This document shows positions 1 to 7,451 of a stretch of 15,033 bases of DNA, piece after piece; positions within the stretch are counted from its first letter, which is position 1, and every line of letters starts with the position of its first letter. A program made the translations under genes and the position numbers. The notes beneath the pieces are model-generated. The model saw only the letters and a list, made by a program, of their open reading frames with translations, was not told the origin of the DNA and ran no database searches. The stretch is taken from the NCBI GenBank assembly GCA_964545545.1, contig CAZJGK010000078.1:1-15033 (forward strand), given 5' to 3'. The stretch comes from JAHJTW01 sp964545545 (GTDB lineage: Bacteria > Krumholzibacteriota > Krumholzibacteriia > LZORAL124-64-63).

Positions 1-875
1 CGTTCAAGCCCCACGATGAGGCTCTCCTTGTCCAGCACCCGGCACACGATGCTCTCGCCGTGGACCGTCGGGAAGGTCGAGACGCGCAGATCCACATTCT
101 TGCGCCCGGTGTTGAACATGATCCGGCCATCCTGAGGCACCCGGCTTTCGGAGATGTTCATCTGGGCCAGGATCTTGACGCGCGTGATCACGATGCCCTG
201 CAGGTCCGCCGGCAGCACCGCCCCCTGGATCAGATGGCCGTCGATGCGGTAGCGGCACCGCAGGACCTTTTCTTCCGGTTCGATATGGATATCGGTGGCG
301 CCCTCGGCGATGCCCTGGCTGATCAGCTTGTCCACCAGACGAATGAAGGGCGAATCGCCGTCGCCCAGCTGGACCCCGCTGGCCAGCGCGCCCTGGGCGA
401 GTTCGATCAGCCCGGGAATCTCCGCGAAGCCGTCGCTCTGGGTGCCGAAGACCCGCACCAGGATGTCCAGGATCTCACTTTCGGGCGCATGGACGACTTC
501 GATATAGTTGCCGGTCATGCGGCCCAGCTGGTCGATGGTCTCCAGGTCCATGGGATTGGCCATGGCGACCTTCAAGGTGCTGCCGTGATGCTCCACCGCC
601 ACCAGGGAGTGCCTCTCGGCAAACTCGCCGTCGATCAGATCCATGGCGTGCCGGTCGATGTTGATATGGGTCAGGTCAATCGTATCCACCCCGGCCTGCC
701 CGGCCAGCACCTGCGAGATCTCCTTTTCCGAACAGATACCCAGACGCTGCAGAACCTTGCCCAGCTTCTCGCCGGTCTGCTTCTGCTCCTCCAGGGCCAT
801 TTCCAGCTTTTGCGCGGTGACGATCCCCGCCTCGACGAGGATTTCCCCCATGCGCTTGGTTTTGACCTTCGCCAT
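1..875 (-). CDS. pilB: Type IV pilus / type II secretion assembly ATPase (PilB/GspE family), N-terminal part
   Basis: This is the first 291 codons of a GspE/PilB ATPase; the gene runs off the left edge before Walker A. The start is ATG at 875-873, preceded by a GGGG purine tract. Residues 8-60 form an MshEN-type N-domain with the spaced pattern RMGx6Gx6LxxxLxxQ followed by KLGxxLxxxG. This pattern binds c-di-GMP in MshE and relatives. Residues 174-291 are the start of the ATPase: SPFIRLVDKLISQGI, then ATDIHIEP (193-200), RYRIDG (208-213), SRVPQDGRI (244-252) and FPTVHGE (268-274), all standard for the family. Such enzymes power pilin or pseudopilin polymerisation from the cytoplasmic face of the inner membrane. 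PilB and GspE cannot be told apart without the C-terminal half and the rest of the operon, so the symbol is provisional. A 272-residue open frame on the opposite strand is only its codon-aligned shadow. Confidence 0.93.
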   Translation of the reverse strand, partial: MAKVKTKRMGEILVEAGIVTAQKLEMALEEQKQTGEKLGKVLQRLGICSEKEISQVLAGQAGVDTIDLTHINIDRHAMDLIDGEFAERHSLVAVEHHGSTLKVAMANPMDLETIDQLGRMTGNYIEVVHAPESEILDILVRVFGTQSDGFAEIPGLIELAQGALASGVQLGDGDSPFIRLVDKLISQGIAEGATDIHIEPEEKVLRCRYRIDGHLIQGAVLPADLQGIVITRVKILAQMNISESRVPQDGRIMFNTGRKNVDLRVSTFPTVHGESIVCRVLDKESLIVGLE

Positions 876-1120
876 TGATTTTCCCCGCAAAAATTCTCAT
901 GTTGATCACCGGCAAACGGGCCCTCCTGTATACCAGGCGGAACCCCTCCGGGGACATTAACCCGGTATCCCACCGCAAATCCTGTTCCTTCTTGGTGATC
1001 GCTTTGCAAGAGGGGGCTGTTCGTCACGAAATCGGTAGGGTCCTTGGCGGAAACGCCACATATTTGACTTTAAACAATTTTTGTGGGTGGTAAAAATTAT
1101 TGTATATCAATTTTAAATAT
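876..1120 (-). promoter_or_regulatory. AT-rich upstream region and leader of the pilB-like gene
   Basis: No gene fits in the gap between the GreA stop and the ATPase start. Positions about 1060-1130 are strikingly AT-rich against the surrounding GC-rich DNA. On the minus strand they hold a -10-like TACAAT (1104-1099), but I cannot pair it with a convincing -35. If transcription starts here the leader is about 220 bases. It contains a short hairpin, TGGCG-GAAA-CGCCA on the plus strand (1045-1058), and the arms GGGATA/TGTCCC on the minus strand. I could not match the leader to a known riboswitch. Confidence 0.25.
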
Positions 1121-1158
1121 AATAAAAAAGCCCACAGGAATTATCTTCCCACGGGCTT
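1121..1158 (-). terminator. Intrinsic terminator downstream of the greA-like gene
   Basis: Read on the minus strand, AAGCCC (1158-1153) pairs with GGGCTT (1133-1128). Inside it, GTGGGAA pairs with TTCCTGT through G-U wobbles, leaving a GATAA loop. The stem is followed at once by TTTTTTATT (1129-1121). The wobbles work only on the minus strand, so the terminator is directional. It lies 37 bases after the stop of the GreA fusion. Confidence 0.85.
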
Positions 1159-1194
1159 GCGCCCAAATTTTGTTTCCCAAAGGATAACTTCTGG

Positions 1195-3447
1195 TCAGAT
1201 ACCCGGCGCCGGTTCGATGGTCAAGACTTCCCAGCGCCGCTCCTGGTCATCATCGCCGAACGTCACCGTTTCCCCCACCTTGGCACCCATGAAAACCTGG
1301 GCCAACGGCGCCTGGTAATTGAGAATTCGGTTCTCGACATCCGTGTCGTAGGGGCCAAGAAAGGTATAGACCTCCGTATCTCCCTCGGGCAGCAGACGCA
1401 CGGTCACCCGGGTGCCGATATTCACAAAATCACTGGCGGCCATTTCATGGTCGATGACTTTGGTCATGGACAGTTCGTTTTCCATGCGGGTGGCCCGGCT
1501 GGCCAGCTGGTCGCGCTTTTCCAGGGCCGCAGTGTACTCGCTGTTTTCACTGAGATCCCCGAAACTGGCGGCCTCTCCGATTTGGCGGGCAACCTCCGGA
1601 ATCTCAACTTTCACGATATGATTCATGGCCTCCTCGGCCTGCCGCAGTCCGCTCTCGGTGGTGTAGATTCGACCAGGCTCCTCCCACTCCCGGGTAACCT
1701 CGACGAAAAGATCGGCATGCTTGGAGCGCAGATATCCCAAAAGCTGGGCCTTGTGCGCGGAGCTCAGGCCCGCATTGTCCGCCAGGATGTTCTTCAGGCG
1801 CAGGGCATCGAGTCTTGCGGCGCCGTCCAGCAAGGCCAACAAGGGCCGGTTGTTCTGTGTAGCCAGGGCTGCCCGCGCAGCTTCCAGAACCTTCAAGTGT
1901 TTTTCCTCCAGGGACATGCCGTAAAGCTTGCCCACGGAATCCAGCAGGGTCAGCATGGCTTCGGCAACCTTCTCACCGGGCAGTTCCTCGCAACCGGCAA
2001 GAAATTTTCCCATGGCTCCTGATGTATGCCGGGTTCGCCACATCCAGCCCAGCAGATCCGGGCTGTTCGTGGGTTTTTGCATGGCCAACTGCATAGCCCT
2101 GACCAGGGCCTCGGACTGCCCGCCTTCCACCAGGCCCTTGGCGATCACGTCGCACATGCGCTTGCCGCTGCGGGCCAACACGCGGGCCCAGACCTCCGCC
2201 CACTGATCAGGCATGGACAGACGCACATAGTCCAGAACCTTCTGAATCATGGCTTCAGACAGTTGCAGGGAGAGATCACCCGGATCTTTCAGTTTGCCCA
2301 GGACCTGGGCCGCCGCACGCGGATTGGGCCGCGCGACGGCAATCCCCCGGGCGGCGATGGCGGCATGAAGAGCCAGGCCGGCCAGGGCCAAGGCCGGTTC
2401 ATTATCCTTGAGACAAGCCACGGCCAGACGGGCCGCACCGTTGCCGAAGTGCAATAACAGCTCATTGTCGAGGCCATCGTCGCCGCGGCCTGATTTTTCC
2501 TCACGAGCGATTTCGTTGAGATAATCCAGCACGACCTGCAGGCCGGTCCGGGGATCAGGGGCATGATCGAACTTGCGTTGCAGACGTTCCTCGTAGTGGT
2601 CGGCGCGGCGCAAGAGGTTGAAAACAGGCTGGGAGCCGGGACTCATCCCGACCAGGGGGTCACGTTTGAGCAGGGGTTTGGCCTTGAGCCACCATTTACG
2701 CCAGCCGGCATCACCCAGCAGATCCGTCAAATTCTGTTTGAGCTCCCGATATGCGAACCGGTTTTCCCGCTTGGAACGGAGAGCTGTCTTGATGAATTCC
2801 ACCGGGTCGTCCACCGCCAATTCCCGCAGCCGTTCCGGACCGTACAGCAAGAGGGATGGATAATGATCGTCCGGCCGCGGGGTCAATTTTCCCAGGGAAT
2901 CCCGGTCGTATTCCGCCTCGCGGTCATCAAAGCGAATACTGACCTTCCCCTGGGAGCCAACAAAATTTTCCACCACGCCCGGCACCAGAAAATCGCTGCA
3001 CGTAACAAAGGAACCAGGCAACAGACTCGCGTACACCCCACACTCATTAACGACCTTGTCCAGGTCCGGCTCCTGGGCGAGCAGAAAATCCACAAGTTCC
3101 TCCAGTTGGGGATCTTCGCCATGCTGGAGCAGAAACAGGCGTTTGAGTTGAGGCTTGATGCTCTTGCCGGCGGGCAACTGACCGGCCGCCTTGCACACCG
3201 CTTCGAAAGCCGCTTCGGGGCCCTGATTTTCTTCCACCCAGCCGATCAGCATTTCCAGGAGGGTGTCGGCGCGCCCGCGTTTACCCAGCCGACCAACCTG
3301 TCCCGCGATGGGCAACAGTTCACGCCATGTGTATCCCGGGTGGTTCAAGGCGTCCAGCCAAACCGTTTCGAGTTTGCCGAATTCCTTGCCATTGGCCATC
3401 TTGCCCAACTTGATCAGGGACGGTCCCTGCGGATCGATCTCGGTCAT
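1195..3447 (-). CDS. greA: Transcription elongation factor GreA with long N-terminal helical extension
   Basis: The 750-residue protein ends in a complete GreA module at about residues 592-750. It has the N-terminal coiled-coil hairpin with the tip motif FGDLSENSEY, where D631 and E634 match the acidic pair that GreA inserts into the RNA polymerase secondary channel to stimulate cleavage of backtracked RNA. The FKBP-like C-domain follows (VNIGTRVTVRL to the end). Ordinary GreA is about 158 residues, so roughly 590 residues precede it. They are mainly helical and leucine- and alanine-rich, with a DAGWRKWWLKAKPLLKRDP stretch near residues 245-265. Chlamydial GreA also carries a long N-terminal extension, and the layout here is similar. 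The start ATG has AAGGGG upstream. The gene follows the FlgD-Ig gene by 89 bases and has its own terminator. The role of the extension is unknown; a scaffold or polymerase-contact role is conjecture. Confidence 0.9.
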   Translation of the reverse strand: MTEIDPQGPSLIKLGKMANGKEFGKLETVWLDALNHPGYTWRELLPIAGQVGRLGKRGRADTLLEMLIGWVEENQGPEAAFEAVCKAAGQLPAGKSIKPQLKRLFLLQHGEDPQLEELVDFLLAQEPDLDKVVNECGVYASLLPGSFVTCSDFLVPGVVENFVGSQGKVSIRFDDREAEYDRDSLGKLTPRPDDHYPSLLLYGPERLRELAVDDPVEFIKTALRSKRENRFAYRELKQNLTDLLGDAGWRKWWLKAKPLLKRDPLVGMSPGSQPVFNLLRRADHYEERLQRKFDHAPDPRTGLQVVLDYLNEIAREEKSGRGDDGLDNELLLHFGNGAARLAVACLKDNEPALALAGLALHAAIAARGIAVARPNPRAAAQVLGKLKDPGDLSLQLSEAMIQKVLDYVRLSMPDQWAEVWARVLARSGKRMCDVIAKGLVEGGQSEALVRAMQLAMQKPTNSPDLLGWMWRTRHTSGAMGKFLAGCEELPGEKVAEAMLTLLDSVGKLYGMSLEEKHLKVLEAARAALATQNNRPLLALLDGAARLDALRLKNILADNAGLSSAHKAQLLGYLRSKHADLFVEVTREWEEPGRIYTTESGLRQAEEAMNHIVKVEIPEVARQIGEAASFGDLSENSEYTAALEKRDQLASRATRMENELSMTKVIDHEMAASDFVNIGTRVTVRLLPEGDTEVYTFLGPYDTDVENRILNYQAPLAQVFMGAKVGETVTFGDDDQERRWEVLTIEPAPGI

Positions 3448-3472
3448 GATTCCCCTTCCGGCACCAAACGCC

Positions 3473-3500
3473 TAGCCCCTCGTGTGATCACGAGGGGCTA
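3473..3500. repeat. Perfect 12-bp inverted repeat between the FlgD-Ig gene and greA
   Basis: TAGCCCCTCGTG (3473-3484) and CACGAGGGGCTA (3489-3500) are perfect complements around a TGAT loop. The hairpin starts 37 bases beyond the stop of the upstream minus-strand gene and ends 26 bases before the greA start. Neither strand has a T-run after it, so it is not a standard intrinsic terminator. It could be a factor-assisted terminator or transcript-end stabiliser for the upstream gene, or a hairpin in the greA leader. Confidence 0.7.
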
Positions 3501-3509
3501 TAATAGGCA

Positions 3510-3522
3510 TTGACCGCGTCAA
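3510..3522. repeat. Short operator-like palindrome TTGAC-CGC-GTCAA
   Basis: TTGAC (3510-3514) and GTCAA (3518-3522) are inverted around CGC, just upstream of the larger inverted repeat for a minus-strand reader. On the minus strand it supplies a TTGACG box, followed by TATTAT at 3505-3500. The spacing is only 11 bases, too short for a normal sigma-70 promoter. It may be a regulator site for greA; this is weak. Confidence 0.25.
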
Positions 3523-3536
3523 GGGAAAGTCCAGCG

Positions 3537-4175
3537 CTATTTTGTCAGGGTCATCTTTCCGGTTTCCACCATGGTCCCGACCACCAGCCGGGCCAGGTAC
3601 AGGCCCGAAGACGCGGGTTCGCCCTGCGCGTTCCTGCCGTCCCAGCGCACATTGTGCAGCCCCGGCACTCGCTCCACCGGCAACCGGCGCACATGTTGGC
3701 CGCGCACGTTGTAGACATCCAGGGAAAGGGGCGTGCCGGGCGTCAGGTCCTCGGGAACCAGATAACGCAGGGTCGTCTCCGGATTGAACGGATTGGGGTA
3801 ATTGGGCTTGAGATACGCCGGGCGAGGCACGCCGACACCCACACTTTCAAAATAGAGTGGATCGGACCAATCGCTCTTGACCGAAGATGTGCCCTGGTCG
3901 TCTATTCCCTGCACCCGCACCCGCACATCGGTCCCCGGTTCCACGGCCATGGTATACAGGGTATCGGTGGTCGTATCCACCAATTCCTCCTGGTTCCCGT
4001 TGCGGGAAGCCCACACGGCGTACTGCACCGCTGGACCCATCCCCAGGCCGTATTCCCCCACCTGGGGACATCGTTCCCAGGTGAACTGGACCTCGAGGTC
4101 CTGGGCCGCAGCCCCCATGGCGACAAGAGCTGCAGCCAGGACCAGGAGAACTTGGATGCGAAGGCCTGATGTCAC
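3537..4175 (-). CDS. Secreted FN3-like protein with C-terminal FlgD-Ig/T9SS-type domain
   Basis: The 212-residue protein starts with a signal peptide: hydrophobic residues 7-20 and a probable cleavage site near GAAA-QD at 24-25. Residues 26-110 look like one fibronectin-III-type beta domain (VQYAVWASRNG, VRVRVQGIDDQG, SDWSDPLYF). Residues 122-212 form the conserved C-terminal module: NYPNPFNPETTLRYLV, DVYNVRGQHVR, RWDGRNAQG, ASSGLYLARL and a final KMTLTK. In FCB-type bacteria this module sits at the end of secreted or surface proteins and is read as a FlgD-Ig or T9SS-like sorting domain. The start codon is GTG (4175-4173) with a GGGCGG tract upstream; no later start keeps the signal peptide. 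A minimal FN3 plus sorting module, with no enzyme domain, suggests a small surface or matrix protein. Its partner is unknown. Confidence 0.85.
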   Translation of the reverse strand: MTSGLRIQVLLVLAAALVAMGAAAQDLEVQFTWERCPQVGEYGLGMGPAVQYAVWASRNGNQEELVDTTTDTLYTMAVEPGTDVRVRVQGIDDQGTSSVKSDWSDPLYFESVGVGVPRPAYLKPNYPNPFNPETTLRYLVPEDLTPGTPLSLDVYNVRGQHVRRLPVERVPGLHNVRWDGRNAQGEPASSGLYLARLVVGTMVETGKMTLTK

Positions 4176-4221
4176 GTTTTTCCGCCCTTATCGGAGTGAT
4201 CAGTGTCATCGATTACACCCC

Positions 4222-4296
4222 AAGGGCAGCAACCCTGATGCCAGGGGAAATTGAGGATTCCCTGGCTTTGGATCCATTTTCAATCAGGTTTATTTC
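4222..4296 (-). promoter_or_regulatory. Structured leader, partly GEMM-I (c-di-GMP riboswitch)-like
   Basis: In the 245-base gap before the FlgD-Ig gene the minus strand shows AAACC (4291-4287), a GAAA (in 4284-4274), CAAAGCCA (4270-4263), a 7-bp helix GCCAGGG/CCCTGGC (4266-4260 with 4246-4240), and GGCATCAGGGTTGCTG (4242-4227). Their order and spacing recall the c-di-GMP-I aptamer. Against it, the arm capped by GAAA pairs poorly, the GGGACG box reads TGGATC, and the outer closing stem does not form from 5' and 3' ends. The helix is real; the family assignment is a guess. The rest of the gap (4297-4420) holds a GTTTTAAAAC palindrome and a GATTGCAATC palindrome and no gene. Confidence 0.2.
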
Positions 4297-4420
4297 ATTG
4301 TTTTAAAACAGGTTATGTCGGCGGTGGGTCTGCTTGATCGAATCCTGCGCTTGGCCGTCCGGTGCAGGGGGCAAGGATTTCCCGCCGGGAGTCATGCAGA
4401 TTGCAATCCGAGGTGTCCAA

Positions 4421-5344
4421 TTATTCCGAGTGGGACGAATCTTCCTCATCTTCCATGGCCGCGAGGCGCCGGCGGCTCACGATGATTTTTCGGACCGCCC
4501 CCACAGCAAGCACCATAGCCATGAGCGCAAACAGACCCGGCCAATTCGAGAGCAGGGTCACCCACCCGAAGCGCAAGCGCATGGCGCCGTTGAAATCGGC
4601 ATAGAAGGCCTGCAGGGTCACATCCGTGGCCGCCGAAAAACCCGCTGCAAACGATCCGGTGCGGCGGGTTTCGGCGACGATGGCCGCAATGACGCCCGGG
4701 CCGAAATGGTCGCGGAGCCTGTTGACGGCCAGGAGGCTGGTGCGGTAGGCGCGATTCGAGGCCACCGCCAGGGACGGCCACCGACTTTGCAGACGGCTGA
4801 GATCCGGGACCCGCCCGTCGAAAACAAGGGAAACCGTATCCCAGAACCGCCATTCACCGGCCGCCCGCATGGCGACCCCTTCGTGAAACCAGGCCGGAAG
4901 GTCGGCGCGACCCGCTCCCTGAAAAAGCAGGGCATGGGCCATTTCATGCAGGAAGATTTCCCGAACCCCGCGCCCCACCGCAGGGATCCGCGCGTAGTCC
5001 AAGGCGATCAAGCGTGGTCCCAGGGCCACCCCGACCCCCCAATCGGGCACCTTGTCGCCGAATTTCTGCACAAAACCGTCACTGCTCAGAACCAGGCAGA
5101 TCACGGTATCGGGATCAACCTCTGACGGAAGCAACCCGGCCGTGAAAGCCGCTCCTTCGGCCTGCCAAACCGCCGCACAACGTTTTGCCACCGCAGCGCC
5201 TGCGGGCGTGTCATACTGGAAGTTGACGAAACATGCTGCAGCACGGGCCCGGCCGGACTCCGTGGCGCCCGGGCTCCCGGGAAACCCGGTTGCAGGCATC
5301 CACAGGGTCAAAATGATCGCAACCAGAAACCGCCGGATCGTCAT
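4421..5344 (-). CDS. Membrane-anchored zinc metallopeptidase (peptidase MA-like, gluzincin)
   Basis: The 307-residue protein has an N-terminal signal sequence (TIRRFLVAIILTLWM). The zinc motif is LHEMAHALLFQ, with HExxH at 133-137. The third ligand is probably E155 in WFHEGVAM, 22 residues after the first His. This HExxH plus HEG[VLI]A arrangement is typical of peptidase MA-like domains. A hydrophobic segment at about 262-284 is followed by KIIVSRRR and a short acidic tail (MEDEEDSSHSE), which predicts a C-terminal transmembrane anchor. The catalytic domain would then face the periplasm. The substrate is unknown. The start is ATG 5344-5342. The gene diverges from the sirtuin across a 77-base gap and has no clear terminator downstream. 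Confidence 0.8.
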   Translation of the reverse strand: MTIRRFLVAIILTLWMPATGFPGSPGATESGRARAAACFVNFQYDTPAGAAVAKRCAAVWQAEGAAFTAGLLPSEVDPDTVICLVLSSDGFVQKFGDKVPDWGVGVALGPRLIALDYARIPAVGRGVREIFLHEMAHALLFQGAGRADLPAWFHEGVAMRAAGEWRFWDTVSLVFDGRVPDLSRLQSRWPSLAVASNRAYRTSLLAVNRLRDHFGPGVIAAIVAETRRTGSFAAGFSAATDVTLQAFYADFNGAMRLRFGWVTLLSNWPGLFALMAMVLAVGAVRKIIVSRRRLAAMEDEEDSSHSE

Positions 5345-5421
5345 GGGCCTGCCTTTGCGGAAAATCGTAGCCGTATTATTCTGACAGTTGCCAGGGACAT
5401 CCCCCCCGAAAGGCCCCCATC

Positions 5422-6165
5422 ATGGCACCCGACAAGGCGATGATCCAGGAGAAGCTCAACCGGATACGCGCGCTGATAACCCCCGCGACTTCCGTCGCCG
5501 TCCTCAGCGGGGCGGGAATTTCCGCAGCCAGCGGCATCCCCACCTTCCGTGGGTCGCAGGACAGCCTCTGGGCCAATTACCGGCCGGAAGAGCTGGCCAC
5601 TCCCGAGGCTTTCAACCGTGACCCTGAGCTCGTGTGGCGCTGGTACGATTGGCGGCGGAGCCTGATCGCAGCCGCCCGGCCAAACCCCGGCCATGAAGCC
5701 CTGGCGAGGCTGCAGACCCTGGCCCAGGTCGTCATTATCACCCAGAACGTCGACGGATATCATCAGCAGGCGGGCAGCACTCCGGTCTGGGAATTCCACG
5801 GCTCGATCTGGAGAGTCCGCTGCCTTCAATGTGGAAAAGAGACGGTGGACAGGCGCGTACCCTTGCCCATTCCCCCGCGCTGCGAGATGTGCGGCGGCTT
5901 ATTGCGCCCCGGTGTGGTGTGGTTCGGCGAAAGTATCGACCCCGACATCCTCGCGCGGTCCACCCAGGCGGTTTCAGAGTGCGGGGTCCTATTGGTGGTC
6001 GGCACTGCTGGTCTGGTCCACCCCGCGGCCGGTTTGGCAGACCTGGCCCACAGTCACGGCGCCAAGGTCTGCGAATTCAACCTCGCACCCAGCGCCCTGA
6101 CCCCGCGGGTCGACTTCTTCATACCCGGGAATGCCGCCGAAACCCTGCCCAACCTCGCTCCATAG
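5422..6165 (+). CDS. cobB: NAD-dependent protein deacylase, Sir2 family (CobB-like, class III)
   Basis: The 247-residue protein has all main sirtuin motifs. These are the NAD loop GAGISAASGIPTFRG (30-44), TQNVDG (107-112) with N109 and D111, and catalytic H126 in FHGS. A zinc-binding tetracysteine CxxC-16-CxxC sits at C134, C137, C154 and C157. RPGVVWFGE (162-170), GTAGLVHPA and EFN (218-220) complete the fold. Y75 and R78 in WYDWRR match the Tyr/Arg pair (YxxR) that lets SIRT5 and E. coli CobB accept acidic acyl groups, so desuccinylase or demalonylase activity is predicted alongside deacetylation. It uses NAD+ and releases nicotinamide and O-acyl-ADP-ribose in the cytoplasm. The start ATG has an AAAGG tract about eight bases upstream. 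The 3' end lies opposite the tail of the kinase gene. Confidence 0.95.
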   Translation: MAPDKAMIQEKLNRIRALITPATSVAVLSGAGISAASGIPTFRGSQDSLWANYRPEELATPEAFNRDPELVWRWYDWRRSLIAAARPNPGHEALARLQTLAQVVIITQNVDGYHQQAGSTPVWEFHGSIWRVRCLQCGKETVDRRVPLPIPPRCEMCGGLLRPGVVWFGESIDPDILARSTQAVSECGVLLVVGTAGLVHPAAGLADLAHSHGAKVCEFNLAPSALTPRVDFFIPGNAAETLPNLAP

Positions 6166-7446
6166 GTTGGACTCCGGCCGCCCCGAGATCCCGTCCCCCT
6201 GATCCAGGGTGGGCACCAGCAAGAAGAAGGAGTTGCCGCCTCCTTCCCTGGCCAACACGAACACGCCGCCCCCATGCCTTTCCAGAGCGGTCTTGACGAT
6301 GGGCATGCTCAGGCCCGTACTCCGCTGATGGTTCTCGATGGGCCCGACCAGTTCAAAAACCGTGAACAGAGCCTCCTGCCGATCCTCAGGGATGGGCTTG
6401 CCCGTGTTGTAGATCTCGATAAGACGCCAGCGCACCGCGTGGTCATGCCAGCGTCCGTCGGGAAACAATTCACCGGCCGCCGCATCCACCCTCGCACGCA
6501 GATCCTCCGGACCACCGGCATCGGGAACACCAAAAACTTCCCTGATCACAACCAGGCCCCCCGGCACATTATGCGCCACCGCGTTGTTGACGACCTTTTC
6601 CAGGGCCAGGTAAAGCATTTCCATATCGCCCAGCAATTCCCAGGGGCACCCGGGGGGCAGTTCGTGGCGGACTTCCAGCTTCTTCTCCGCGATGGCTTCC
6701 GCATGGGAGCTCAGGATATCCTGGATGAGATCCCGTGCCGGCGCCTGGGTGATCGTCATCCGCTTGTGCATGGATTGGATATTGGCCATCACGGTGGCAT
6801 CGTTCATGAACCCACCCAGGCGCTGCATGTTCTTGTCGATGATATTCAGGATCTCCGGCAGGTTGTGCCCCTCGAAAATCTCGTTTTCGGCGGCGGACAC
6901 GTCCCGTATAGAGGAACGCAGATATTCCACTCCGCCCTTGATGGCCGTCAGCGGCGTGCGCACCTCGTGGGACACCAGGGTCAGGAACTCCTGCTTGGCC
7001 TTGTCCAGCCGCTTGAGGTCATCCAGGGATGACCGCAATTGCGCGGCGCGCTGGTCGGCCAGGTTGCGGTGTCTGCTCAGATCATCCGCCATGTTGTTGA
7101 AGTAGGAAATCAGGGTTCCCACTTCATCCCGGCAGGTGATTTCGAGCCGGCGATCCAGATCACCCCGGGCCACATCGCGCATGGCGTCTCCCAGGGCATA
7201 GAGGCGGCGGCTGGCCAAGCGGATCACCCTCATGATTCCCACCAGGGTGATGACCAGAACCGACACACCCACGACCAAACCCAGCGCGATATAGCAGCGG
7301 GCAAGTTCGGTGTGGACAACACGGTCGCTGACCAGGATCCAGGTGCAGACACCCACGATCACCAGGGACAGCAAAAACAACGGCACGCTCGACCACAACA
7401 GCTGGTCGCCGACGCGGTATTTCATTCTCTGGGACAGGCCTCTCAT
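5989..7446 (-). CDS. Membrane sensor histidine kinase (HAMP-HisKA-HATPase)
   Basis: From the preferred start the protein has 485 residues. TM1 is about 17-39, TM2 about 52-74, with only some 12 residues between them, so there is no sizeable periplasmic sensor. HAMP spans about 75-127 (DEVGTLISYFNNMADDL). HisKA follows with SHEVRTPL and phosphoacceptor H160. The ATPase has the N box VVNNAVAHN (N287, N288). Its G1 box is IYNTGKPIP, lacking the usual Asp, then LFTVFEL (F box) and RSTGLSMPIVK (G2). The ATPase fold ends near residue 412. The final 74 residues have no recognisable domain, and residues 428-485 are antisense to the sirtuin. The start at 7446 has GGAAAGG five bases upstream; an in-frame ATG at 7524 has no ribosome site and sits upstream of a GC hairpin. 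No response regulator is adjacent, so this is an orphan here. The signal is unknown. Confidence 0.88.
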   Translation of the reverse strand: MRGLSQRMKYRVGDQLLWSSVPLFLLSLVIVGVCTWILVSDRVVHTELARCYIALGLVVGVSVLVITLVGIMRVIRLASRRLYALGDAMRDVARGDLDRRLEITCRDEVGTLISYFNNMADDLSRHRNLADQRAAQLRSSLDDLKRLDKAKQEFLTLVSHEVRTPLTAIKGGVEYLRSSIRDVSAAENEIFEGHNLPEILNIIDKNMQRLGGFMNDATVMANIQSMHKRMTITQAPARDLIQDILSSHAEAIAEKKLEVRHELPPGCPWELLGDMEMLYLALEKVVNNAVAHNVPGGLVVIREVFGVPDAGGPEDLRARVDAAAGELFPDGRWHDHAVRWRLIEIYNTGKPIPEDRQEALFTVFELVGPIENHQRSTGLSMPIVKTALERHGGGVFVLAREGGGNSFFLLVPTLDQGDGISGRPESNLWSEVGQGFGGIPGYEEVDPRGQGAGCEVEFADLGAVTVGQVCQTGRGVDQTSSADHQ

Positions 7447-7451
7447 CTTCG

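Noticed and set aside
60..878. A 272-residue plus-strand frame opposite the pilus ATPase
   Set aside because: Same codon-register shadow effect; the minus strand encodes clear PilB/GspE motifs.
876..1060. A possible c-di-GMP riboswitch in the pilB leader (TGCAAAGC and ACCGGGTTA seen on the minus strand)
   Set aside because: The AAACC and GAAA boxes are missing upstream and the helices do not form in the expected order; two short matches are not enough.
2563..3513. A 316-residue plus-strand frame opposite the GreA fusion
   Set aside because: No domain, low-complexity antisense composition, and it covers the N-terminal part of a gene with a good start, ribosome site and terminator.
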